Shown piece after piece: positions 6,600-12,926 of a stretch of 14,007 bases of DNA. Position numbers and translations under genes: made by a program. This DNA comes from Pseudomonadota bacterium (GTDB lineage Bacteria; Myxococcota; Myxococcia; Myxococcales; Anaeromyxobacteraceae): positions 1 through 14,007 of the forward strand of contig JAEYZK010000444.1 in the NCBI GenBank assembly GCA_023428085.1. Reading direction: 5' to 3'. The notes beneath the pieces were generated by a model that saw only the letters and a program-made list of their open reading frames with translations, ran no database searches and was not told the DNA's origin. The first letter of the stretch is position 1. Each line of letters begins with the position of its first letter.

Positions 6600-8360
6600 A
6601 CCGCCGGCGAGCGGGAGCCGGACCGTGAAGGTCGATCCCTGGCCGGCCGCGCTCTCGACCGCGATCTGCCCGCCGTGCGCCTCGACGAGGCTGCGCACGA
6701 TCCACAGCCCGAGCCCCAGGCCGCCGTAGCTCCGGGGCGGGACGGCGCGCTCGAACCGCCCGAAGATGCGCGCCTGCTGCTCGGGCGGGATGCCGATGCC
6801 GCCGTCCTGCACCTCGAGGACGGCGTAGCCCTCGTCGCCGCGGACGCGCACGTGCACCGGGGCGCCCCGGCCGTACTTGAGCGCGTTCGAGAGCAGGTTG
6901 GCGACGACCTGCTCGACCCGGTCCGGGTCGGCCTGGCACGCCACCGGCCCCGCGGCCTCGACCGCCACCTGGGCGCCGGCGGCCTGCGCCTCGTCCTCGT
7001 GGCGCGCGACCACCTCCCGGGCGAGCGCGGCGAGGTCCACCTCGTGGCGCAGGAGCGTGAGCCGCCCCGCGGTGATGCGGGTGACGTCGAGGAGGGAGCT
7101 CGAGATGCGGCCGAGCCGCTCGGCCTGGCGCATGAGGACCCGCAGCCGCTCGTCCACGCGATCGCGGCTCCCGCGCGCGAGCGCGCGCGCGAGGAGCTCC
7201 ACCCCGAGCCGGAAGCTCGCCACCGGCCCCTGGAGCTCGTGCGAGGCGACCTGCATGAAGTCCTCGCGCGCCTGGGCGGCGAGCTGCGCGGCGTGGTAGA
7301 GGCGCGCGTGCTCGAGCCCGAGCGCCGTCCGCCGGGCGACGTCCGAGAGGAGCGCGACGTCCTGGGGGCCGTACCGCTGGACCGGGTCGGCCGACGCGAC
7401 GACGAGCGCGCCGAAGACCTGGCCGCGGGCGCCGAGGGGGACGAGCGCGGCGACGAGCGGCGCGCGGGGATCGCCCGGCTCGGCCTCCACCACCTCCGGC
7501 GCCCCGCCCCGCGCCACCGCCTCGAGCCGCGCGCGCCGCTCGCCGGCGAGCAGCGACCCGGCCCGCTCCGCGAGCGCCTCCGGGCCCGAGGCCGCCGCGC
7601 GCGCCACCGCGCCGTCTTCTCCCACGGTGAACACTGCCGACCAGTCGCCGAGCGCGGGCACGGCGAGCGCGGCCACGCGCGTCGCCATCTCGGCGGGATC
7701 GAGCGTGTCGGTGACGACCGCCGAGAGGGAGTCGAGGAACGCGAGCCGCCGCTGCGCCGCGACCGCCTCGGCGCGCGAGACCCGCTCCGCCACGAAGAGG
7801 CGCGCCCGATCCAGCGCCTGCGCGCAGAGGCTCGCCACCGCGCCTGCGAGCGCCCGCTCGTCCTCGGCGAACGGCCGCGCCTCGTCGAAGCCGAGGAGCA
7901 GCATCCCGAGCACCCGGCCCTCGGCGGCGAGCGGCAGCGCCGCGAAGGCGCGGCAGGGGAGGTCGTCCAGGGCCGCCGCGAAGCCCGGGAACTCCGCCGC
8001 CATCGCCCCCCGGTCGGCGAGGTACAGCGGCTCCCCCGACTTCCACGCCTCGTGGGCCGGCGAGCGGCCGCCGGCCGAGAGGCAGCGGTGCAGGGCGGGC
8101 TCGTCGATGCCCTTGACGCGCAGGACCTCGAGCGCCGTCCCGAGGGCGCCCTGCACGAGGAGCACGCCGCAGTGCGCCCCGAGCGCGGAGAGGCCCGTGG
8201 AGAGCGCCGCCTCGGCGACCTCGTCCGGCGTGCGGGCGCGCGACAGGGCGGCCGTGACGGCCTGCAGCCGCCCGAGCCGGGCGGCCAGCCGCTCCGCCTC
8301 GCGCCGCGCGGCCCGCTCCGAGGCGAGGCCGCCGCCCTGCGTGTCCCCTGGTCCGGTCAC
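6597..8360 (-). CDS. Cytosolic sensor histidine kinase with two GAF domains (orphan)
   Basis: A 587-residue two-component sensor kinase. A short helical lead (about 15-45) precedes a first GAF-like domain (about 46-190) and a second (about 205-355). HisKA follows with EDFMQVASHELQGPV (366-380; phosphoacceptor His374), then the HATPase_c domain: N-box VVANLLSNALKYG (485-497, Asn492), G1 DGGIGI (519-524), F-box IFGRFERAV (532-540) and G2 GGLGLGLWIV (546-555). No membrane segment is seen, so it should sense an internal signal. The H-box is unusual: HELQGPV where HELRTPL is typical. No response regulator is encoded in the window. GTG 8360 was chosen because homology starts just after it, although the frame stays open upstream; it has no ribosome binding site, but TAGCCT (8374-8369) lies 8 nt before it. 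It is divergent from surE. Confidence 0.9.
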   Translation of the reverse strand: MTGPGDTQGGGLASERAARREAERLAARLGRLQAVTAALSRARTPDEVAEAALSTGLSALGAHCGVLLVQGALGTALEVLRVKGIDEPALHRCLSAGGRSPAHEAWKSGEPLYLADRGAMAAEFPGFAAALDDLPCRAFAALPLAAEGRVLGMLLLGFDEARPFAEDERALAGAVASLCAQALDRARLFVAERVSRAEAVAAQRRLAFLDSLSAVVTDTLDPAEMATRVAALAVPALGDWSAVFTVGEDGAVARAAASGPEALAERAGSLLAGERRARLEAVARGGAPEVVEAEPGDPRAPLVAALVPLGARGQVFGALVVASADPVQRYGPQDVALLSDVARRTALGLEHARLYHAAQLAAQAREDFMQVASHELQGPVASFRLGVELLARALARGSRDRVDERLRVLMRQAERLGRISSSLLDVTRITAGRLTLLRHEVDLAALAREVVARHEDEAQAAGAQVAVEAAGPVACQADPDRVEQVVANLLSNALKYGRGAPVHVRVRGDEGYAVLEVQDGGIGIPPEQQARIFGRFERAVPPRSYGGLGLGLWIVRSLVEAHGGQIAVESAAGQGSTFTVRLPLAGG

Positions 8361-8369
8361 TCGGCGCCA

Positions 8370-8405
8370 GGCTACAGGCTTCGGGCTCCCGGCTCCAGGG
8401 CTCCC
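8370..8405. repeat. Short degenerate heptanucleotide repeat (GGCTNCN)
   Basis: Five 7-nt units read GGCTACA, GGCTTCG, GGCTCCC, GGCTCCA and, after one extra G at 8398, GGCTCCC. The 11-bp stretch 8383-8393 is repeated at 8398-8408. It occupies the divergent promoter region between the histidine kinase and surE, and its first unit includes the -10-like hexamer of the kinase. The unit differs from the array at 4447-4583 but the 7-nt period is the same. Confidence 0.65.
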
Positions 8406-8476
8406 GGCGCGGCGCGACGCGGTCCCGGGCGCCTGCCCTCTCCTCGACCGCCTTCCTGGCGGCGTGCGGCAGCGGT

Positions 8477-8492
8477 TGGTACATTCTGCGCC
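8477..8492 (+). promoter_or_regulatory. Putative extended -10 promoter of surE
   Basis: TGGTACATT (8477-8485) fits an extended -10 and ends 7 nt before GTG 8493. No ribosome binding site is visible. CTGGCG at 8456-8461 is at most a poor -35. Confidence 0.45.
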
Positions 8493-9266
8493 GTGCGAGT
8501 CCTCCTCTCGAACGACGACGGCGTGCACGCCGCGGGCCTGCGCGCGCTCGCGGCGGCGTTCTCCGGGGACGAGGTGTGGGTGGTGGCGCCCGACCGCGAG
8601 CAGTCGGCGTCGTCCCACGCGATCTCGCTGCACCGGCCGCTGCGGATGGCCGAGGTGCAGCCCCGGTGGTACGCGGTGGACGGGACGCCCACCGACGCCG
8701 TGTACATGGGCGTCTGCCTCGTCCTCAAGCAGGCGCGCCCCGACGTCGTCGTCTCCGGCATCAACCACGGCCCGAACCTCGGGAACGACGTCCACTACTC
8801 GGGCACGGTCGCGGCCGCGATCGAGGGCGCGCTCCTGGGCGTGCCCGCGGCGGCGATCTCCCTGGCCGGGCCTCCGCCCCACGACTTCGAGCCCGCCGCG
8901 CGGTTCGCCGCCGCCCTCGTGCGCCGCATGCTGGCGCCGCCCGCGCGCGGCGCGAGCCCCGCGTCGCTCCTGCTCAACGTGAACGTGCCGCCGGGGCCCG
9001 TCCGCGGCTTCACCGTCACGCGGCTCGGCCGGCGCACCTACGGCAACGAGGTGGTCGAGAAGCTCGATCCGCGCGGCCGCAAGTACTACTGGATCGGCGG
9101 CGAGGGCGGCGCGCGCAACGAGGACATCCCGGGCTCGGACTGCAACGCCGTGAAGGCGGGCCTCGCGGCCGTGACCCCGCTCCACCTCGATCCCACCCAC
9201 GACCCCGCCCTGGCGCGGCTGCAGGAGCTCGCCGTGCCGGGGTACGAGAGGGCGCCTTCGCCGTGA
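8493..9266 (+). CDS. surE: 5'/3'-nucleotidase SurE
   Basis: A 257-residue metal-dependent nucleotidase that dephosphorylates nucleoside 5'- and 3'-monophosphates, in many bacteria a stationary-phase survival protein. The N-terminal LLSNDDGVHAAGL (4-16) supplies the metal ligands D8 and D9; APDREQSASSHAIS (32-45) and VSGINHGPNLGNDVHYSGTVAAA (87-109, with N91) complete the active site. Length is normal for the family. GTG 8493 is where homology starts (VRVLLSNDDG), and a TACATT hexamer 7 nt upstream with no ribosome site suggests a leaderless message. Its TGA overlaps the GTG of the next gene (GTGA at 9263-9266), so the two are translationally coupled, as in surE-nlpD clusters of other proteobacteria. 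The isoaspartyl methyltransferase gene pcm, often between them, is absent. Confidence 0.97.
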   Translation: MRVLLSNDDGVHAAGLRALAAAFSGDEVWVVAPDREQSASSHAISLHRPLRMAEVQPRWYAVDGTPTDAVYMGVCLVLKQARPDVVVSGINHGPNLGNDVHYSGTVAAAIEGALLGVPAAAISLAGPPPHDFEPAARFAAALVRRMLAPPARGASPASLLLNVNVPPGPVRGFTVTRLGRRTYGNEVVEKLDPRGRKYYWIGGEGGARNEDIPGSDCNAVKAGLAAVTPLHLDPTHDPALARLQELAVPGYERAPSP

Positions 9267-10027
9267 GGCAACGGCCCGCGCTCGCGCTCGCCCTGGCCGC
9301 GGTCTGCGCCTGCGCCACGGACGACGGCGCGGGCCCGCGCGCGGACGCGACGGCCCCGCCCCTCTCGATCCCCGAGGGCACCGACGTCGCGGGCGTCGTC
9401 CACGTGGTGCGGCCGGGGCAGAACGTCTACCGGATCGCGAAGGCGTACGGGCTCGCGCCGGACGACCTCCTGCGGACGAACGGCATCGACGATCCGCGCA
9501 CGCTCGCGGTCGGCCAGGAGCTCTTCGTCCCGGGGGCGACGCGCGTCCTCGACGTGGAGCCGGCGCCGGGGTTCGGCGGCTCCCCGGAGGCGATGCCCAC
9601 CGCGCCATCGGCCGCCGCGCCGCGGGTCGATCCCGCGGCCGTGCGGACGGCGCCCTCCGACGGCCCCTTCGTCTGGCCGCTCAAGGGCGTGCTGTATGGC
9701 CGCTTCGGGAAGCGCGGCCCGCGCCACCACGACGGCATCGACATCGCCGCGCCGCACGGCACGCCCGTCGTCGCGGCCGCGGACGGCGAGGTGGTCTTCG
9801 TCGGCGTGCAGAGCGGCTACGGCAAGGTCGTCATCCTCCGCCACGACGGCGGCCTCGTGACCGTGTACGCGCACAACTCGCAGATCCTGGTGCGCGAGGG
9901 CGCCCGCGTGCGGCAGGGCCAGCCCGTCGCGGAGGTCGGGCAGACGGGGCGCACGACGGGCCCGCACCTCCACTTCGAGATCCGCCAGGGGGTGAAGCCG
10001 AAGGATCCCCTCCTGTACCTTCGGTGA
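9263..10027 (+). CDS. nlpD: NlpD-like lipoprotein: LysM plus M23 (LytM) peptidase
   Basis: A 254-residue envelope protein. RQRPALALALAAVCAC (2-17) is a short hydrophobic signal with a lipobox-like VCAC and Cys17 as probable lipidation site. A LysM peptidoglycan-binding domain follows (about 46-90: VHVVRPGQNVYRIAKAYGLAPDDLL and later LAVGQELFVPG), then a Pro/Ala linker (about 95-135), then an M23 domain (about 140-254). The zinc ligands look intact: H156 and D160 in HHDGIDIA, H204 in VYAHN, and H235/H237 in GPHLHFEI. In E. coli NlpD these positions are degenerate and the protein only activates amidases, so this homologue may be a working endopeptidase. The start is GTG 9263, overlapping the surE stop by 4 nt and preceded by GAGAGGG. 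The gene name reflects architecture and surE linkage, not proven function. Confidence 0.87.
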   Translation: MRQRPALALALAAVCACATDDGAGPRADATAPPLSIPEGTDVAGVVHVVRPGQNVYRIAKAYGLAPDDLLRTNGIDDPRTLAVGQELFVPGATRVLDVEPAPGFGGSPEAMPTAPSAAAPRVDPAAVRTAPSDGPFVWPLKGVLYGRFGKRGPRHHDGIDIAAPHGTPVVAAADGEVVFVGVQSGYGKVVILRHDGGLVTVYAHNSQILVREGARVRQGQPVAEVGQTGRTTGPHLHFEIRQGVKPKDPLLYLR

Positions 10028-10076
10028 CCCCCCGCCCGAGCCCGGACCCGCGCCGCCCCGCGCGCAGATGGGTCCA

Positions 10077-10092
10077 TGGTAGGGTTTCCCGC
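10077..10092 (+). promoter_or_regulatory. Putative extended -10 promoter of apt
   Basis: TGGTAGGGT (10077-10085) matches an extended -10 and ends 7 nt before ATG 10093. There is no Shine-Dalgarno sequence. This supports an independent apt transcript rather than only read-through from nlpD. Confidence 0.4.
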
Positions 10093-10620
10093 ATGATCGA
10101 CCCCATGGACGCCGTCCGCGCCCGCGTCCGGGACGTCCCGGACTTCCCGCAGCGGGGCATCGTGTTCAAGGACATCACGCCCGTCCTCGCCGACGCGGCG
10201 CTGTTCCGGCAGGTGGTGGACGCGTTCGTGGCGCGCTGGCGCGGCGAGAAGATCGACCGGGTGGTGGGCATCGAGTCCCGCGGCTTCCTCTTCGCCGCGC
10301 CGCTCGCGTACGCGCTGGGCTCCGGCGTCACCGTCGTGCGGAAGCCGGGGAAGCTCCCGTGGCACGTCATCCGCGAGGTCTACGCGCTCGAGTACGGGGA
10401 GAACGCGCTCGAGCTGCACGTGGACGCGGTGCAACCCGGCGATCGGGTGCTGGTGGTGGACGACGTGCTCGCCACCGGCGGCACCGCCGACGCCACGGGG
10501 CGCCTCGTCGCGCGGCAGGGCGGCGCGCTCGTCGGCTTCTCGTTCCTCGTGGAGCTCGGCTTCCTGGAGGGCGCGAAGCGGCTCGGCCCGGAGCGGGTGC
10601 ACTCCCTCCTCAAGTACTGA
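10093..10620 (+). CDS. apt: Adenine phosphoribosyltransferase
   Basis: A 175-residue cytoplasmic purine-salvage enzyme converting adenine and PRPP to AMP and pyrophosphate. The family signatures are all present: RDVPDFPQRGIVFKDITPVLAD (13-34), GIESRGFLFAAPLAYALG (59-76), VVRKPGKLP (81-89), YALEYG (97-102) and the PRPP-binding VLVVDDVLATGGTA (119-132). Length is typical. ATG 10093 is preferred because it gives the normal N terminus and follows a TAGGGT hexamer by 7 nt. An in-frame GTG at 10024, overlapping the nlpD stop, would add 23 Pro/Arg-rich residues, and ATG 10105 would remove four. Next to surE it forms a plausible nucleotide-recycling neighbourhood. Confidence 0.97.
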   Translation: MIDPMDAVRARVRDVPDFPQRGIVFKDITPVLADAALFRQVVDAFVARWRGEKIDRVVGIESRGFLFAAPLAYALGSGVTVVRKPGKLPWHVIREVYALEYGENALELHVDAVQPGDRVLVVDDVLATGGTADATGRLVARQGGALVGFSFLVELGFLEGAKRLGPERVHSLLKY

Positions 10621-10673
10621 GTCGCCGCAGGCGCACCGGACCTCTCCCCGTTTCGCCCGCCTCGTCTCTGCGC

Positions 10674-10685
10674 TACATCTCTCCC
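10674..10685 (+). promoter_or_regulatory. Putative leaderless promoter of the FNR-like gene
   Basis: TACATC (10674-10679) ends exactly 6 nt before ATG 10686. The hexamer and spacing are the same as at the SRPBCC gene. No ribosome binding site is seen. Confidence 0.42.
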
Positions 10686-11393
10686 ATGCTCGGCCCGATC
10701 GTCCATCACCCCGTGCCGGTCCTCGCGGCGTGGGACGAGACGGCCGCGTTCCGGGGGATCCGCCTCGCGCTCCCGGCGCCGCTGACGCGCGCGCACGCGC
10801 AGCCGGGTCAGGTGGTGAAGGTCCGGACCCGCGCGGGCGAGGGGTTCTTCGCGCTCGCCACCGCGCCCGACCCCGGCGGCGTGGCCGAGCTGCTCGTCAA
10901 GCGCGGCGGCAAGGTCGCCGACGCCCTGATCGACGACGCGGCGCCCGGCGGCGCGCTCGAGCTCACCGAGCCGTTCGGGAACGGCTTCCCGGTGGAGGCG
11001 GCGCTCGGCAGGGACGTGCTGCTGTTCGCCGCGGGCTCCGGCGTCGCGCCGATCCGCGCCCTGATCCAGCACCTCGTGCGCGCTCGCCAGCGGGTGAACC
11101 GGGTCACGCTCTTCTACGGCCAGCGGCACGGCGCCGAGTTCGCGTACCGCGCCGAGTACCTCCCCTGGGAGCGCGCCGGCGTGCGGGTGGTGCTCTGCCC
11201 CTCGCAGGCGGACGATGCGTGGGAGGGGGTGCGCGGACGCGTCCAGGAGGTGGCGCGCACGCTCGCCTTCGGGGGCTCGGCCCCCGGCGAGACCTGCGCG
11301 TTCGTCTCCGGCATGGCCGCCATGGTGGAGGACGTGCGGCGGATCCTCGCCGAGGCGGGGGTCCCAAAAGAGCGGGTGTACTCGAACTTTTGA
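10686..11393 (+). CDS. FAD/NAD(P)-binding oxidoreductase, ferredoxin-NADP reductase-like
   Basis: A 235-residue two-domain flavin reductase. The N-terminal beta-barrel has QPGQVVKVRT (39-48) and, where classic FNRs have RxYS, FFALATAPD (54-62), a variant found in small plant- and bacterial-type FNR-like proteins. The NAD(P) domain shows LLFAAGSGVAPIRALI (112-127), TLFYGQR (141-147) and the terminal CAFVSGMAAMVEDVRRIL (204-221). No C-terminal cysteine cluster is present, so it is not a PyrK-type Fe-S electron-transfer subunit, and no partner oxidase or ferredoxin is encoded nearby. Substrate and electron acceptor are unknown. ATG 10686 lacks a ribosome site and follows TACATC by 6 nt. The next gene begins 15 nt after its stop, so the two probably share a transcript. 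Confidence 0.85.
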   Translation: MLGPIVHHPVPVLAAWDETAAFRGIRLALPAPLTRAHAQPGQVVKVRTRAGEGFFALATAPDPGGVAELLVKRGGKVADALIDDAAPGGALELTEPFGNGFPVEAALGRDVLLFAAGSGVAPIRALIQHLVRARQRVNRVTLFYGQRHGAEFAYRAEYLPWERAGVRVVLCPSQADDAWEGVRGRVQEVARTLAFGGSAPGETCAFVSGMAAMVEDVRRILAEAGVPKERVYSNF

Positions 11394-11408
11394 GGTGGGA
11401 GATCCCCG

Positions 11409-12542
11409 ATGGCCTCCGAGGTCCACGCCCAGCGCCTGCTCGTCTTCCTGCTCCTCGCGGCCATCGCCCTTGCGGCGTGGCTGATCCTGCCGTTCTGGGT
11501 CCCGCTCACGCTCGCGGCCGTGTTCGCGGCGGCGCTCCAGACGCCCGTCGACCGCCTCGAGCGGCTGCTCCGCGGTCGCCGGAAGCTCGCCGCGCTCGCG
11601 CTCACGCTGGGCGTGCTCCTGGCCGTCGTCCTGCCGCTCGGCGGCCTCGGCGCGGCGCTCGTGCGGGAGATCCTCGAGGGCATCGAGTGGTTCCGGAAGG
11701 CGCTCGCGAGCGAGGGGTTCTCGGGGCTCGTCGGGCGGCTCCCCGATCCGATCGAGGAGCTGGCCCGCCGCCTCGTCGCGGCGATCCCCGATCCGCAGCG
11801 GTCGCTCCGGCAGCTCGCGGGCGCGGGCGGCGGGGAGGCCGCGCAGGCCGTGGGCGGGTTCCTCGTGGCGACCGGCGCGGCGATCTTCCGGACGGTCCTC
11901 TTCCTCATCGCCCTCTTCTTCTTCCTCTCGGACGGCGCGCGGCTGGTGGACTGGATCGACTCCCACGTGCCGCTCCGCCCCGGGCAGCTCCGCAAGCTCA
12001 TGGACGAGTTCCGGCGCACGAGCGTCTCGGTGCTCGTCGCGAGCCTCGCCACGGCCGCCATCCAGACGGCTGCGGGCGTCGTGGGCTACCTCATCGCGCG
12101 GGCACCCAACCTGTTCTTCCTCACGCTCGCGACGTTCATCGTCGCGCTCGTCCCCGCGATCGGCGGCGCCTTCGTGGTCGTGACCGTCGGGCTCCTGCTG
12201 CTCGCGACCGGTCATCCGATCGCCGGCATCTTCCTCGTCGCCTGGGGCGTCGTGGTCGTGTCGCTCGTGGACAACGTCGCCCGGCCGTACCTGCTCCGCG
12301 GCGGGATGGCCCTGCACGGCGGGCTGCTCTTCTTCGCCCTGCTCGGCGGCCTCGCGGCGTTCGGCGGCATCGGCCTCGTGCTCGGGCCGCTCGTGCTCAC
12401 GTTCCTCGTGACCGTCGCGCACATGTACCGGCGCGAGTTCGGACCGCCCGAGGAGCTCTCGCCGGTCTCGCCGGCCGCCGCGGCGGCGCTGCCGCCGGCG
12501 GCCCCCGAGCCGCGGCCGGAGAAGCAGGCGGGGACGCCGTAG
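11409..12542 (+). CDS. AI-2E family (PerM/UPF0118) membrane transporter
   Basis: A 377-residue polytopic inner-membrane protein. The family pattern is clear: two N-terminal helices (about 10-45), helices near 60-85, an amphipathic region with WFRKAL and DPIEELARRLV, then LFLIALFFFLSDG, and the conserved C-terminal block from NLFFLTLATFIVALVPAIGGAFVV through VDNVARPYLLRGG to GGIGLVLGPLVLTFL. The family includes proteins linked to autoinducer-2 export and to sodium/proton exchange; nothing here distinguishes these roles. The last 35 residues are a hydrophilic Ala/Pro-rich tail. ATG 11409 has GGTGGGAG about 7 nt upstream, unlike the apparently leaderless gene before it, consistent with being the second gene of an operon. 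It is convergent with the RAM-domain gene, 23 bp away. Confidence 0.92.
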   Translation: MASEVHAQRLLVFLLLAAIALAAWLILPFWVPLTLAAVFAAALQTPVDRLERLLRGRRKLAALALTLGVLLAVVLPLGGLGAALVREILEGIEWFRKALASEGFSGLVGRLPDPIEELARRLVAAIPDPQRSLRQLAGAGGGEAAQAVGGFLVATGAAIFRTVLFLIALFFFLSDGARLVDWIDSHVPLRPGQLRKLMDEFRRTSVSVLVASLATAAIQTAAGVVGYLIARAPNLFFLTLATFIVALVPAIGGAFVVVTVGLLLLATGHPIAGIFLVAWGVVVVSLVDNVARPYLLRGGMALHGGLLFFALLGGLAAFGGIGLVLGPLVLTFLVTVAHMYRREFGPPEELSPVSPAAAAALPPAAPEPRPEKQAGTP

Positions 12543-12548
12543 GTCGGC

Positions 12549-12567
12549 GACCGCCGTCGCGACGGTC
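12549..12567. terminator. Possible bidirectional hairpin between convergent genes
   Basis: GACCG (12549-12553) can pair with CGGTC (12563-12567), and within the same stretch CCGTCGCGACGG (12554-12565) is a perfect 12-bp palindrome. The site lies between the stop codons of the AI-2E gene and the RAM gene, overlapping the RAM stop. No T-run is present, so terminator function is only suggested by position. Confidence 0.3.
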
Positions 12568-12811
12568 AGACCGGCTTGAACGCGCGGAACGCGAGCAGCG
12601 TCTCGGTGTCGCGGATGCCGGGGATCTTCTGCAGCTGGTCGGGGATCAGATCCCCGAACGCGTCGTGATCGGGCGCGTAGAGCTTCACGAGGAGATCCCA
12701 TGGGCCGGTCACCGAGTGGACCTCGGACACGCCCTCGATCTCCATGATCGCGTTTGCCACGGTCTCGAGCTGGCCGAGCTGGCACTTCACGAGCACGAAC
12801 GCCGCCTTCAT
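12566..12811 (-). CDS. Free-standing Lrp/AsnC ligand-binding (RAM) domain protein
   Basis: An 81-residue protein consisting only of the regulator-of-amino-acid-metabolism domain of Lrp/AsnC regulators, without the helix-turn-helix. It reads as one alpha-beta sandwich: AAFVLVKCQLGQLETVANAIMEIEGVSEVHSVTGPWDLLVKLYAPD (3-48), then a helix and IPGIRDTETLLAFRAFK (63-79). The GVSEVHSVTGPWDL segment (27-40) is the diagnostic turn. Stand-alone RAM proteins form dimers or larger rings that may bind amino acids and might modulate Lrp-type regulators; no target is evident. ATG 12811 has GGAGG 6 nt upstream. It lies downstream of the DNA glycosylase on the same strand, 115 bp away, and could be co-transcribed with it. 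Confidence 0.93.
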   Translation of the reverse strand: MKAAFVLVKCQLGQLETVANAIMEIEGVSEVHSVTGPWDLLVKLYAPDHDAFGDLIPDQLQKIPGIRDTETLLAFRAFKPV

Positions 12812-12926
12812 CGCTTGCCTCCGAACGTTGCGAGGTCCCGGGCCCGGCCGCGCGCCCGCGCCCGGCTTCTCGACCTCTTCTCTACCACCGCTCCCCCCGA
12901 TCCTTCACGCGCTCCCGCCCGGTCCT

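Noticed and set aside
6156..9266. A long plus-strand frame antisense to the kinase and in frame with surE
   Set aside because: The part before 8493 is the mirror of the kinase gene and low in complexity; SurE homology begins exactly at GTG 8493.
10024..10092. Earlier apt start at GTG 10024, overlapping the nlpD stop
   Set aside because: It would add 23 Pro/Arg-rich residues absent from the family; ATG 10093 gives the normal N terminus and has a promoter-like hexamer at the right distance.
10686..11393. PyrK, the electron-transfer partner of the DHOD-like protein
   Set aside because: The C-terminal 2Fe-2S cysteine cluster is absent, the gene is 9 kb away on the other strand, and the DHOD-like protein lacks the catalytic motif.
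10380..12785. An 801-codon minus-strand frame antisense to the FNR-like and AI-2E genes
   Set aside because: The translation is Glu/Arg/His-rich with no domain-like pattern, while the plus strand has clear families with ribosome or promoter signals.
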